DNA of 64,000 bases from CAVXYG01 sp963766005 (GCA_963766005.1 CAVXYG010000014.1:1-64000); one strand, 5' to 3'. Shown: positions 26,154 through 36,674, counted from the stretch's first letter. Made by a program: numbers and translations. Notes: generated by a model from the sequence alone, not told the origin.

Positions 26154-26684
26154 ATGACTGATCAGATGCACGCAGCCCCTGAGCAGGATGGTGCAGCGGG
26201 CGCCACGGAGCAACCGGCGGGGGCAGTCCCGACGACGCCACCTGACGCACCGCCGCCCCAGCAGCCCTACGGCCAGCCGTGGCTGCCCCCGCAGCCTTAC
26301 GGCCAGCCGTGGGCCAACCAGCCGTGGCCGCCCCAGCAGCCCTACGACCCGTCCACCTCCGCGCCTCCCGCCGCGCCGCCGGCGAAGAGCCGCTTCGGCA
26401 TCGGGTTCCTGGTGGGGTTCGGCGTCGGCTTCGCCGTGCCCGTGGCGGGGTTCTTCCTCTTCCTTGCCATCTCCCTGCAAGGGGCGCCCGCCAACCTCGG
26501 CGACTCCGAGCGGGCGGACGTGCTCTATGGGCTGTGCAATGAGGGCGAGATGGTCGCCTGCGACACCCTGTACCTGGAGTCGGCCATCGATTCGCAGCTG
26601 GAGGAGTTCGGTGCCACCTGCGGCGGGCGGGTCACCATCTGGCAGGACGGCAATTGCATCGAGGCTGCCATCGAGGCCGGGTAA
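26154..26684 (+). CDS. Proline-rich single-span membrane protein, function unknown
   Basis: 176 residues from ATG 26154 (GGGGAG nine bases upstream; ATG 26145 is also in frame). The N-terminal ~75 residues are disordered, rich in Pro/Gln, with the repeated unit QPYGQPW. A single membrane helix follows (GIGFLVGFGVGFAVPVAGFF). The outer part (~60 residues) holds four cysteines (LCNEG, VACDTL, GATCGG, GNCIE) that could form two disulfides. Proteins of this layout are common in actinobacteria; no function is assigned. Confidence 0.65.
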   Translation: MTDQMHAAPEQDGAAGATEQPAGAVPTTPPDAPPPQQPYGQPWLPPQPYGQPWANQPWPPQQPYDPSTSAPPAAPPAKSRFGIGFLVGFGVGFAVPVAGFFLFLAISLQGAPANLGDSERADVLYGLCNEGEMVACDTLYLESAIDSQLEEFGATCGGRVTIWQDGNCIEAAIEAG

Positions 26685-26828
26685 CACCCCAGCTTCTCCT
26701 ACGCGGGAGCGCTGAGCATCAGCGTGATCGTGGACCCGGACGCCGTTCCCGACGCAGCCGTGCTGACGGAGGCACTCCAGGCCGAGCTGGACTCGCTTGC
26801 CCAGGCCCACCGAAGGGCCCAACCCTGA
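26685..26828 (+). pseudogene. Possible C-terminal protein fragment
   Basis: The frame after the previous stop reads FSYAGALSISVIVDPDAVPD, AAVLTEALQAELDSLAQAHR, then a stop. The composition is protein-like (a strand followed by an amphipathic helix), but there is no start codon of its own. It may be a detached end of the upstream gene. Confidence 0.3.
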
Positions 26829-26898
26829 GGTCGGACCCAACCGGGCGGTGCTTCGTCCACAGATCCGCATGTCTGAGGAGCGATCGCGCCGCGAATGT

Positions 26899-26914
26899 GC
26901 GAACATATGTTCGA
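26899..26914 (+). promoter_or_regulatory. LexA/SOS box upstream of DUF222-HNH gene 3
   Basis: GCGAACATATGTTCGA matches TCGAAC-N4-GTTCGA at 11 of 12 positions and is nearly palindromic. It lies only 17 bases before the start codon, so LexA bound here would cover the promoter or ribosome-binding site. Confidence 0.75.
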
Positions 26915-26931
26915 ACGATGGGGGAGGCTGG

Positions 26932-28338
26932 ATGCAACTGGTGACTGTTGCCCCGCTGCCGGGGGAGTCGGTGCTCGAGGTCGCAGGGGTCGCGTGGTTC
27001 CGGGAGTGGTGGGACGCGCGTCGGCCCGGCTGGGTGGAGGCGTCGTGGTGGTCGATGCCGGTGCGCGAGGACGTCGCGAAGGTGCTGTCCCTGCCCGCCG
27101 GTCCGGCCCTGCTGACCGTGCTGCAGGAACTGGCGGCGGGCCGGTGTTCGGCCGAGCACGCCGGTGAGGCGATGCCGGGCGACCCGGCGCCGGGGTCTGC
27201 CCCGGGCTTCCCTTGCGGCTGCCAACTCGTAGTGCTCGCGGCGTGGCGGGCGGTGACGAACTGGACCGCCGTCCGATCGGCGCAGGCCCTCACCGAAGCG
27301 GTCGGCCCGGAACCCGTGGCGGTCCGAGCGGACGGGGTGCGGCCCGGCATCGTGGACCCGGCCCGCGAGGAGGTCGCGGTGGCGACCCGAATGGTGCCGA
27401 ATTCCATGGCGGTGGTGATGCGTCGTGCCCGCGCACTGACGGCGTTCCCGGAAGCGGCCGCGCTGGCCAGCGAAGGGGTGCTGCCGCTGTGGACGGTGGA
27501 GCAGGTCTGCCAGTCCGCTGCCCGGCTGTCCGACGAGGACGCCGAGCGGGTCGTCGCCGAATGGTGCCGGCGGGTGCGCGTGCGGGCGAGCGGCCGCAAC
27601 CCGATGAACGGCATGGGCGCGATGAAGTCCGCCAACCGTCTGATCCTGGCCGCCCCGAGCTACCGCGAGCTGCGCGACCGGGCGCGGAAGGGCCGCCGGG
27701 TGGAGGTGTGGGGCAACGGCGACGGCACGGCGACGCTGTCGGCGGTGCTGCCGGAGGAGTGCGCGCACCGCGTGTATCGGCGGCTGAGCGCGATCGCGCG
27801 GGGCCTCGACGACGCGGACGACGATCGGTCCATGGACGCCAAGCGGGCCGACACCCTGGTCGACGTGCTGCTGGGGACGATGCCGTCGCAGGCGGCCGGG
27901 GTCGAGGTCAACGTGACGATCCCGGCGGAGTCCCTGCTCGGGCTCACCGACGAGCCCGCCGAGGTGCCCGGGGTGGGCCTTCTCCCGGCCGACGTGGCCC
28001 GCGCGCTGGCGGCGGATGCGACATGGCGGGCGTGGCTGACCGACGCCGGCGGGACCGTGGTCGCGACGTCGGCGGCGACGTACCGTCCCACTGCGGAGTT
28101 AGCCAGGCTGGTCCGCGCCAGACACCCGGAGTGCCGGATGGTCGGGTGCCGCAAGCCCGCGCAGGCGTGCGATATCGACCACGCCGTACCGTGGCCGCGG
28201 GGCGAGACATCCGCAGCGAACCTCGGGCCGCTGTGCCGCCGGCACCACGTGATGAAGACGCACTACGGCTGGGGGCTCGACGCGGAGGCCGAGGTCTGGC
28301 GCACCCCCGCCGGTGCCGAGGTCAGGGTTGCTGCGTGA
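26932..28338 (+). CDS. DUF222 / HNH endonuclease domain protein, gene 3
   Basis: 468 residues from ATG 26932, with GGGGAGG upstream. The protein is only distantly related to the copies at 6762 and 17951. A long helical DUF222 part (TVEQVCQSAARLSDEDAERV, VYRRLSAIARGLDDADDDRS) precedes the nuclease: RHPECRMVGCRKPAQACDID with HAVPWPRG, AANLGPLCRRHHVMKTHYGW. CDIDH-W and CRRHH are the zinc/HNH elements. The SOS box just before the gene predicts damage induction. It converges with the injection-system operon, 43 bp away. Confidence 0.85.
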   Translation: MQLVTVAPLPGESVLEVAGVAWFREWWDARRPGWVEASWWSMPVREDVAKVLSLPAGPALLTVLQELAAGRCSAEHAGEAMPGDPAPGSAPGFPCGCQLVVLAAWRAVTNWTAVRSAQALTEAVGPEPVAVRADGVRPGIVDPAREEVAVATRMVPNSMAVVMRRARALTAFPEAAALASEGVLPLWTVEQVCQSAARLSDEDAERVVAEWCRRVRVRASGRNPMNGMGAMKSANRLILAAPSYRELRDRARKGRRVEVWGNGDGTATLSAVLPEECAHRVYRRLSAIARGLDDADDDRSMDAKRADTLVDVLLGTMPSQAAGVEVNVTIPAESLLGLTDEPAEVPGVGLLPADVARALAADATWRAWLTDAGGTVVATSAATYRPTAELARLVRARHPECRMVGCRKPAQACDIDHAVPWPRGETSAANLGPLCRRHHVMKTHYGWGLDAEAEVWRTPAGAEVRVAA

Positions 28339-28381
28339 AGCAGACGCGCCCCGTCTCCACCGGCGCCGCCCGGGTCAGCCC

Positions 28382-28894
28382 CTACAACAACCCTCGCAGC
28401 GCCTTGAGGTCCGCCTGCCACCCGTCCACCGCTTCCTTCACCGCTGTCAGTCGTTCGTCGGACTGCTCCTCTTCCTCGGCCAGCGCCCCCTTGAGCGCTT
28501 CCATGTTCGCGCCGAGGAGCGCATCGGCCGACAGCCGCGCGAGGTCTCGGCTGTCGAGCAGCCGGCGCGTCGCATCTCGTGCGGCCGCGGCCTGCTCCTC
28601 GGCGGCCTCTGCGGCGGCGAGGAGCGCCTGCAGCCCGGCGCGGGCCTCGCCGATCAGCGCGTCGGCGGTCTCGCCGGCCGGGTCGTCGGCGGCGTTGCGG
28701 CGCAGCCGGCCCACCTCCGGCGGCACCACGACCACGGCGCCGGGGCGCAGCCGATCGAAGTCCAGCGTGGGATTGGCCTCCCGCAGCGCCTCCACCGCGA
28801 GCCGGCGGCTGGCGGCGCTGGCGCGGTTGGGCAGCAGACGGGCGGCGATCGCGGCCGCGTCGCGCTGGTTGTCGACGATGAACAAGTTCGGCAT
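28382..28894 (-). CDS. eCIS-linked LysM-like protein with coiled-coil tail
   Basis: 170 residues, last gene of the operon. The first ~60 residues (LFIVDNQRDAAAIAARLLPN, EALREANPTLDFDRLRPGAV, VVVPPE) resemble a LysM/FimV-type module. A long Ala/Glu-rich helix follows (EARAGLQALLAAAEAAEEQA), probably coiled coil, ending GWQADLKALRGLL. GAGGGAG precedes the ATG, and the gene lies 10 bp after the fibre gene. A role at the baseplate or fibre attachment is inferred from position only. Confidence 0.65.
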   Translation of the reverse strand: MPNLFIVDNQRDAAAIAARLLPNRASAASRRLAVEALREANPTLDFDRLRPGAVVVVPPEVGRLRRNAADDPAGETADALIGEARAGLQALLAAAEAAEEQAAAARDATRRLLDSRDLARLSADALLGANMEALKGALAEEEEQSDERLTAVKEAVDGWQADLKALRGLL

Positions 28895-28904
28895 GGTGCT
28901 CCCT

Positions 28905-31900
28905 CTAGAAGCCGCTCGGATTGAATTGGTCCCACGGCGACGGCAGCGCCCCGCCGGACACCTCGATCCCGTCGGTGGCCAAGTTGCCCAGCACGGCCAG
29001 CCGCTTGGGGTCGACGTCGAGGCGGGCGGTCGGTTCGCCGCCGCGCAGGCGGTTGGCGTTGATGGACGCCGCCTCCGCGATGACGTGCAGCGCGGGCGCC
29101 GCGCCCCGCCTGGCCTGCAGGTGGTTGGCGGAGGCCACGACCTCGCCGGCCACCCCGATGAGGGCCGCGGCCAGTTCGCCGCTGCCGGAGACGATGTTGG
29201 CGTCGGCCGTCACCGCCGCTGGGGAGCGGACATCGGCGGCCAGCGCGAACGCAGCCTCCGGCCCGACGACGAACGTCGCCGCTCCCGAGGCCACCGCGTA
29301 GTCGTCGACGCCGACGATCTGCGGCTCGCTCTGGTCGGTGTCGGTACCGATGAGCAGGCCGCGGAATGCACTGGGGCCGTCCTCATCGACATCGACCGGT
29401 TGCCGACGGACCGCGTTGCCGGACACCTGGGTGCGCAGCAGGCGGCCCTGCACGCCGATGCCGAGATCCCGGCCGCCGGACTCCGGGAAGCCGATCCGGT
29501 CCACGGAGTTCCCGGCCACCCGGGACTCCACGCACGCCAGCACCTGGATGCCGGTGGCCGAGCCGAGGGCCGCCCGCGCCGATCCGACCCCGTGCACGGT
29601 GTTGGACTCCACCGACGCCCGGGTCGCCCCCACAACCTGGATCCCGACGGTCCGATCGGTGGCGTCGGACTCGCGCGAGGCGATGTCGCGCACGGTGTTG
29701 TCCGCGATCGCCACCGACTCCGCCTGCGCCTTGCCGGTCATGACGATGCCGTGCAAGGCCCGTTCGATGAGGTTGCGGCTGCCCTCCAGCGACGTCGCCG
29801 GGGCCACCACGGCGATGCCGCGGCCGCCGATGTCCTGCACCTGGTTGCCGGTGATCGTGGTCGGCCCGCGCAGCAGGCCCAGGGACGCTGCGGACACCAC
29901 GATGCCGTCGGCGCGGGTCTCCAGGCTGGCGGCCGTGCCGGTGATCTCGTTGTCCGCGACCGTGAAGCCGCTGGCGGAGACCTCGATGCCGGAGCCGTCG
30001 GTCAGCAGGACGTTGTCCGCCACGGTGCACCCGTGGCCGGGCGGGATCGAGCCGAGCAGCCGAATCCCGGCCTCGCTGGCCCGCAGCACGGTGTTGCCGA
30101 CGATCCGGTTGCCCAGCACATGCGCCACCCGGCCCGACAGGTCGATCCCGCGGGCCCCGCACAGCAGCAGGTTGCCGGACAGCTCCAGGCCGGAGGTGAG
30201 CAGCGACTGCTTCCCGTCGCCGCCGCGGATGCCGACACCGGCGACCACGACGCAGTCGCGGATCGCAGGGAAGAGGCTCGCGCCGGCCAGTTCCACGGCC
30301 GCCGCCGGGCGGTCCGGGCCGCTGACGCTGACCAGGGTCACCGCCTCGACGCAGGCCCGCGCCGTGCCGTCCAACAGCACACCGGGCCGCGCCCCGCCGG
30401 AGATGACGGTCAGTTGCTCGACCGTGACGAAGGCGCTGTGGCGCACCACGATGCCCGCCGCCTTGGCGAACAGCACGGTGCGCAGCCCCTGACCGCGGAT
30501 GCGCACCGAAGAGGTCCCCTCGACCAGCACGCCGCTCTCGTCGAGGTGGTAGGCGCCGACCGCCAGGCACACCGTGCCGCCGCCGGCTTCCGCGACCTGC
30601 GCCACAGCCGCCTGGATCGTCAGGGCGCCGCTGGCGTGGGAGGCCGGGGTGACGCAGACGGTGCAGTCGCTGCAGCTGGATCCCTCGCCGTCGCACTCGC
30701 ACTCGGCCGGCCACAGCGTGCGGCAGTCGTTCTCGCCGTCCGGGAAGGTCACGACGGCGAGCCGGGCGTAGTGGCGGTGCACGCCCAGCGGCGGCGCCTT
30801 CGTCAGCGGCTCCACCGAGGCTTCGGCGGCTCGGGCCGCGAAGACCCAGTGGTCGCCGGGCCGGAAGTCCGCGCCGGTGGCGGAGAAGCTCACCACGACG
30901 CCGTGCTCGAGGACGACCGTCGTGGCCGCGTTTGCCGGGACGGTGATGACGCCGGTCGCGGTCGGGGCGTCGAGGTTCTCGAGGTTGCCTCCGGCCCCGG
31001 ACGTCACCTGGCCGCGCTGGTCCCAGCGACGCACCCGCAGGTGCCGGGCGGCGGCCTGCGCGGGCGTCATCGCCAGATCCGCCGGCAGGGCGGTGGCAAA
31101 CGAGATCGTGCCGTCCTGCTCGTGGACCTCGATCTTGCGCATCTCGCCCGGGGTCGCCCGCCAGTTCGCGGTGGTCGTCGAGGATCTCCACCCAGTCGTC
31201 GTCGTGGAAGCCGAGCACCGCGTCCTTGCCCAGCGACGCCGGCCGGATCGCGGTCGCCCCGGGCAGCACCTCCAGCACCGGCGACACGACGCAGGCGTTG
31301 TCGCGGGACCACTTGAACGTCGCGGTGCCGGGCTTGCCGCCGGTGTGCACCTCGACGCGGTAGGTCTGGTTCTCCAGGCCGCGGTAGCCGCCCACCGGGG
31401 GCAGCTCGCACGGGTCGTCGGTGTCGGCCACCGGGATCGTGCCGACGGTCAGCCGGGCGCCGGACGGGGCGATGACGGCCGGCCAACCGGTGATGTCGGC
31501 ATCGGGGGTGGTGCAGGTGTCGGAGGCGTCCAGCGGATGCAGGCGGACCTGCCAGGCGATCTGGGTGCGCGCGGTGGTGTCCACGGCGATCGCCGGGTCC
31601 ACCAGGTCGGGATCCTCCAGGTGCGTGACCTCCCGCTGCCACACCTCCAGGTAGGCCAGGTGGCGGCCGGACGTGGGCAGCGGGTCCGGGGTGGGCCAGT
31701 ACGGCTGCTGGTCGTAGGGGGTGTCGGCGCTGCCGTGCTCCTCGGCCAGCATCGGGTCGAACGCCGCCGCCCCGGTGCCGTGGTTCTCCGCCAGCAGGCC
31801 GTCGACGTACATCCGGCCCCGGCCGATGCTCAGCTTGCCCCCGGTGAGGGAGACCCGGAAGCCGTCGGGGGTGGTGCGCGGCACCACGGCCACGCCGGCG

Positions 31901-32076
31901 ATCCCGGTGGTCGGGCCGGGGCTGTCGAGGTCGGCGATCCCGGCGCGGATCCGGCGGTCGACGATGTCGGTCAGGTCGTTGAAGTCGGCGTCGAGCAGCA
32001 GGCGGCCCTGCTGCAGCACCACCCCGGCGAAGTCGCGGTGGGCCTCGAATCGCACCCGGCTCAGATCTGCGCCCAT
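28905..32076 (-). pseudogene. DUF6519/beta-helix tail fibre, split by a +1 frameshift
   Basis: The reading starts at ATG 32076 (GAGGAG upstream) with MGADLSRVRFEAHRDFAGVV and LQQGRLLLDADFNDLTDIVD, the DUF6519 signature of eCIS/phage fibre proteins. It runs to ELAGDPG near 31150, where the frame changes: the continuation EMRKIEVHEQDGT lies one base further. Removing one C from the CCCC run at ~31150-31153 joins both into a 1056-residue protein. The second part holds a Cys-rich patch (CECDG, CSDCTVC) and then some 400 residues of right-handed beta-helix repeats (GNRIVGNTVL, ADNVLLTDGSGIEV, ITGNQVQDIGGRGI). It likely binds the target surface. Either a real inactivating mutation or an assembly error. 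Confidence 0.75.
31146..31156 (-). other. Frameshift site in the fibre gene
   Basis: Minus-strand GACCCCGGGCGAGATG is one base too long at the C run; both flanking frames encode conserved sequence. No classical slippery heptamer is present. Confidence 0.7.
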
Positions 32077-32086
32077 CGGTCGCTCC

Positions 32087-34176
32087 TCACGTCGCGTACC
32101 AGGAGCCGGCCTGGAGGCCGAACCGCAGGTACTCGTCGAGCCGCAGCAGCAGGTTGGCCTCCCGCTGCGGCGTGGACAGCAGGTGCGTGGCACCCATTTC
32201 GCTCTCGTCGTCGGCGCCGGTCCGGATGGCGTCCGGGGTCGCGGTGGACAGTTGGAGATAGGCCGGATCGGCGAACTGCAGCGCGGTGAAGCGGGGCCTG
32301 ATCCCGGCCCGCTCGGGCTGGCAGCGGTAGCGCTTCGGCACGCGGGAGTCCGCCGGCACGAAGCTGTAGCGCAGGCAGCCGACCTGGCGGCGGCGGGCGT
32401 GGACGGCGGCCAGCCGCGGATCGCCGGTCGGCAGGGCGGCCAGCAGGATGCTGTTCGAGGCGTCCAACCGGGTGCAGTGGATGCCGCCGATGATCGTGCA
32501 GGCCACCAGCGCGACGTCGCCGGCCGGGGCGGTCCCGTCGCCGATGGCGGTGTCGGCCTGCGAGGTCACGGTCCGGCTGCCCGGCGGTCGGCCGCAGACC
32601 GCGACCGCCTCGATCTCGCCGGCGTCGATGGCGCTGTCGGTCAGCTCGACGTTCGACCCCTCGACCGCGACCACCGGCCCCAGGATCGAGCGTTCCACGA
32701 CGACCTTGGCGAAGGGATCCAGCACGAGCAGGCTGGCCCGGTCGGCGTGCCCGGGCCGGTCGTCGGTGGTCCGCGCCAGACCCGGCACCAGGGTGCAGTT
32801 GCGCAGGATCAGGGTCCGGGGCTGGGTATCGCCGACCTCGTCGATGACCAGCGGGGCGCCGGCGATGCGCAGGCCGTCCAGCACCACGGTCGTGTTCGGG
32901 GCCAGCGCCAGTCGCAGCGGCCGGTCAGGTGCAGGGTGGGCTGCGCCTGCTGGCCGGCCTCGACGCGCAGGTCGGCCGACGCGGTGAGGGTCACGGCGCC
33001 CCGGTAGGCGTCGCTGTCGATGATCCGCACTGTGCCGCCGGTCTGCACCGAGTCCAGGGCCGGCTGCAGCGGTTCGGCGTCGGAGGCGTCCACGACCGGG
33101 GTCGGCGCGACGGCGGCCTGCCGGGTCGAGGCGCCGGCGCCGATGGGGACCGCCTGCCCGTACGCCCAGGTCGCCAGGATCCGCTCCCCGGCACCCAGCG
33201 CCGTGCCCAGGGCCACCCGGCCCAGCACCGGGTCGACGGCGACCGCGCCGGTCGGCGGCTGGTGCGCCCAGGTGGTGGGCGAGGTGTCCGACAGGTCGCA
33301 GATGCGGATGTCCTCGATCCCGATCTCCACCGGGTCGGCACCGCCGCTGTGCCGCTCCAGCAGCAGCGTGGCGCGCGGACCGTAGTAGGCGCCCAGATGG
33401 TCGGAGAGGAACCGCCGGCCCAGCGGCAGCGGCACGTCCAGCGGGCCGGCCAGGCTGGTGATGTCCGGTTCGCTGCGGGGCAGGCCGAACAGCGGGGTGT
33501 CCACGCCGAGCGGGTGCAGCCGGAAGCGCCGGCGGTCGGCGTGCTCCACCAGGGGCGAGCGGCGCACCGGGACGGCCTGGGTCCGCCACAGGACCAGGCC
33601 CACGTTGCCGATGTTGTGCCGGCCCGCGGCGTGCGGCGCGCGGGCCGCGATGCGCCGCACGTCGGCGGTGTGCGCGAGGTCGTCGAAGGCGGCGTGCTGC
33701 TCGGTGATCCAGCCCAGCGCCTCGTGCTGGCGCATGTCGACGGTTGCCCGGGCGTGCGGCCGGGGGTGGTTCATGTACTGGGTCGTGGCCAGGCGCTCGA
33801 AGAACTCCACGGCCCGGGCCGGCCATCCGGTGACGTCGCGGGCCATCTGCTCCAGCATCGCCGCGGTGCCCTTGCGGCGGCGGTAGGCGATCGTGTTGGC
33901 CACCTCGGCGCGCGGGGAGGCGACCTCCGGCACGACGCCGTGCAGCACCCGGTAGCCGATGAGGTCGCCGATGTAGGGGGCCGCCCAGCGGGCGCAGGTC
34001 TCGATGAACTGGTCGTCGGAGAACTGGTCGAGGTCCTCGGCCAGCACATCCACCTGATCGGCGATGACGCCGATGAGTTCGGCCAGCACGCCGCCGGTGT
34101 CCGCGTCGCGGATGCGGTGGACCGCGGGCAGCAGGTCGAACAGGCGCTGGGCCGTGGCGGTCATCGGGGTCGTCAT
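32087..34176 (-). pseudogene. Tail protein I-like (P2 gpI/Afp12-like) protein, split by a -1 frameshift
   Basis: Translation from ATG 34176 gives MTATAQRLFDLLPAVHRIRD, LAELIGVIADQVDVLAEDLD and CARWAAPYIGDLIGYRVLHG, the N-terminus of eCIS/P2-I tail proteins that join wedge and fibres. The frame runs through a beta-rich middle to TLHLTG near 32926, where one base is missing; the right continuation RPLRLALAPNTTVVLDGLRI lies in the -1 frame and reaches the stop at 32087 through strand-like repeats and SWYAT. The repaired product would have 696 residues. The start overlaps the upstream wedge gene by 4 bp. Without repair the product stops ~120 bases later, losing the C-terminal 280 residues. Confidence 0.75.
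32921..32926 (-). other. Frameshift site in the tail protein I-like gene
   Basis: Minus-strand CTGACCGGCCGCTGCG needs one extra base (ACCCGG) to join LHLT to RPLRLALAP. No slippery sequence or pseudoknot-like motif stands out. Confidence 0.7.
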
Positions 34177-36674
34177 GGCATCACCTGCAGCCAGTCGAGG
34201 CCGTCCGGCGACAGTGCGAGGAGTTGCGCGGCCAGCGCCTTGCCGCCGACCGCGCGGGCCGGTTCGGCCAGCAGGCGCGGCTGCAGCGAGGGGCTGCCGC
34301 CGAGGTAGAGCCGGTCCAGGTCCACGCCGAGCACGCCGACCACGGAGGCGGCCACCGCGACCACCGCCGACTGCTGCACGTGGGATCCGATGGACCGGGC
34401 CGCCGCGGCGTAGGTGGTGCGCAGCGCCTGCTCCACCGCCGCCAGGACCAGGGCGTCCTCGCGCGCCGGATCGACCGCGATCTTCAGCGCGAGGCGCACC
34501 ATCGCCGTGCGGCAGGCCAGCACCTCGACCCGGACGTGCGGATCGCCGTAGTCCAGCAGCGACCGCTGCAGCCGGCTCAATGTGGTGGGGGGCGGCTGCC
34601 CGCCGGCGCCGTCGGCGACGCTGACCACGATCGCGGGCCCGGCCAACAGCGGCAGCACGGCCGCGCTCGCCTTGCCGATGCCGGTGTAGGCCAGCGCGAA
34701 GTCGGCGTAGTCCTGCAGGGACACCGCACGGCCCAGGGTCCGCACCGGCAGCGGGATCGCCGTGCGGGCGCGCTGCGCCGACTCCGGGTCCACGCCTCCG
34801 GTCGCGGGCAGCGGGTTGGTGACGCCCTTCAGCCCGAGCGGCCGGTCCAACGCCATGCTCAGCTGGTCGGCCCGCACCGTGCCCGCGGTCCCCAGCCCCT
34901 TGCGGTACCTGGCCCGCAGGTTGTTCGAGCCGGTGGGAGGCCGGGCGCCGCGGACGCCGTCGCCGAACACCACCGACTGCGACCCGTCGGGCTCGTCGCG
35001 GGTGGTGTAGACGTGGTCGGTCGGGCCGGCGGCGTAGCTGGTCGCCACCTGTCGCCACAGCACATCGTCGACGCGGACCTCCAGGGTTGAGGCGGTGCCC
35101 TCGGGGGTGTCGGCCGGGACGTGCGTGAGCGGTCCCTGGGCCAGCGGTGCCGTGAGGAAGCCGACCGCGGCGTCGCCGGACCCCAGGATCTGGGTGACCG
35201 TCTCGCCGTGCGTCGCGGCGGCGACGTTGCCGAGCACGACCGCGCTGTCGCGGTCCAGCGGCGGATCGACGGCGGTGGTGAAGGTGAGCGTGCTGCGGCC
35301 GCCGCTGGTCGTGGCGGCGACCAGTTCGAGCACCTGGGCGGTGGGGGCGCCGCCGGAGGATCCGGCGATGACGAGGGTCCGGCCCTCCACCATCGCGGAG
35401 GCGTCGCCGGCCACCACGACCTGCAGGCCCGACACCGCGGCGTCGTCGGGCGCCTCGGTCACGGTCAGCGGCTGCGGCACCGCCATCACCGTGACCTGCC
35501 GCGGGGTGCCGAAGGTGTGGATCTCGCCGGCCAGGGTCAGCCGGGTGACCTTGCCGGACACCCCGAACGCCGCCCGGGAGAGTTCGGCGCGCTCGGTCAC
35601 CCGGTACAGCTCGCGGTAGAAGCCCTCGGCGTCCTGGCTGACCACGACCCAGGAGTCCACCACGATGTCGGGATGGGCGCCGTCCACATCGACGATGAGG
35701 TTGGCGCCCGACGTTGTGGCGGCCTTGAAGAACGGCCAGTCCGCGCCGTCGGCGGGCTTGGGGCTGAACTGGTCGCGGTAGTCGCTGCGGTAGGTCGACG
35801 TCATGGCCTTCCAGGTCGGGGCGTTGTGGCCGAACACGGCCAGCCGCTTGCGCAGGACGGCGGTCTCCGGCACCGCGGCCGGCAGGTTCGGCGGGTTCAC
35901 CGACCCGAGGCCGCGGTCCCACCGGACATGGGTGCGCTGGGCCTGCAGATCCTCCGTCACCTCGGTGAGGATCCGCACGTCCCAGCGGTCCCCGACGAGG
36001 TCCTCGCTGGCGAAGAGGATCTGGTCACCGGGCTGCAGGTGCAGCCCGACCCCGGCGAGGTAGCAGTCGCGGCGGCCGAACACCGGCAGGTGCGGCTTGG
36101 TGCGCACCACCGGCAGGGCGTTCCACTCCGGCCGGGCAGCGATGTCCTCCACCGTCTCGAAGGTCTGCGGCTGCTCGTCCGGGCCGGGCACGCTCTGCAC
36201 CCGAAGCCCCACCGGCAGGGTCACCTCGCCGGGCACCACGGGCGGCAGGACGCCGGGATCGGGCGGGTCCAGCGGCGGCAAGGCGGGGGCCCGCTCCAGC
36301 GAGAACGCCAGCACGGTCTCGGCGGCCGACCCGGGGTTGAGGCGGTGGGACAGCAGTTTGCCGAGCTCCTGCAGGGAGGTGCGCTGGGTCGCCGTGCGCA
36401 GGTAGGACTCGTTCGCCAGCCGCTCGGTGTAGAAGGTCAGCACGTCGCAGGCCATCGCCCAGGCGTCCAGCAGCGCGATCGTGGGGTCGTCGGCGTCCCG
36501 GGTCTTCAGCCGCGCCAGCGCCGGCCGGTCGCTGCGGGACAGCCCGGCGATCATGCTGGCCCGGAATTCGTCGTAGCGCCCCGACCGGTAGGCGATCTCG
36601 GCCAGGCCGGGCCGGTTGGCGACGATGCCGGGGGTGCGCTCCGCTCGGCCCGCGCAGCAGCTGCACTGGCTCAT
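34173..36674 (-). CDS. Baseplate wedge protein 2 (gp6/J-like, Afp12/11-type)
   Basis: 833 residues from ATG 36674, overlapping the preceding wedge gene by 4 bp. It starts MSQCSCCAGRAERTPGIVAN with RPGLAEIAYRSGRYDEFRAS, typical of the second large 'putative baseplate assembly protein' in eCIS loci, followed by DDPTIALLDAWAMACDVLTF and YTERLANESYLRTATQRTSL. The C-terminal third (SQSVVFGDGVRGARPPTGSN, RYRKGLGTAGTVRADQLS, VTNPLPATGGVDPES) is the baseplate_J pattern. The protein should form part of the wedge ring that surrounds the hub and triggers sheath contraction. Confidence 0.87.
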   Translation of the reverse strand: MSQCSCCAGRAERTPGIVANRPGLAEIAYRSGRYDEFRASMIAGLSRSDRPALARLKTRDADDPTIALLDAWAMACDVLTFYTERLANESYLRTATQRTSLQELGKLLSHRLNPGSAAETVLAFSLERAPALPPLDPPDPGVLPPVVPGEVTLPVGLRVQSVPGPDEQPQTFETVEDIAARPEWNALPVVRTKPHLPVFGRRDCYLAGVGLHLQPGDQILFASEDLVGDRWDVRILTEVTEDLQAQRTHVRWDRGLGSVNPPNLPAAVPETAVLRKRLAVFGHNAPTWKAMTSTYRSDYRDQFSPKPADGADWPFFKAATTSGANLIVDVDGAHPDIVVDSWVVVSQDAEGFYRELYRVTERAELSRAAFGVSGKVTRLTLAGEIHTFGTPRQVTVMAVPQPLTVTEAPDDAAVSGLQVVVAGDASAMVEGRTLVIAGSSGGAPTAQVLELVAATTSGGRSTLTFTTAVDPPLDRDSAVVLGNVAAATHGETVTQILGSGDAAVGFLTAPLAQGPLTHVPADTPEGTASTLEVRVDDVLWRQVATSYAAGPTDHVYTTRDEPDGSQSVVFGDGVRGARPPTGSNNLRARYRKGLGTAGTVRADQLSMALDRPLGLKGVTNPLPATGGVDPESAQRARTAIPLPVRTLGRAVSLQDYADFALAYTGIGKASAAVLPLLAGPAIVVSVADGAGGQPPPTTLSRLQRSLLDYGDPHVRVEVLACRTAMVRLALKIAVDPAREDALVLAAVEQALRTTYAAAARSIGSHVQQSAVVAVAASVVGVLGVDLDRLYLGGSPSLQPRLLAEPARAVGGKALAAQLLALSPDGLDWLQVMP

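Noticed and set aside
27213..31316. 1367-codon plus-strand open frame
   Set aside because: It runs across the HNH gene in another frame and antisense to the fibre gene; its Arg/Pro/Gly-rich content is a GC-bias shadow of real genes.
31146..32926. Programmed ribosomal frameshifting in the two fibre-side genes
   Set aside because: No slippery heptamer, upstream Shine-Dalgarno-like stimulator or obvious pseudoknot, and the two shifts have opposite signs; simple indels are more likely.
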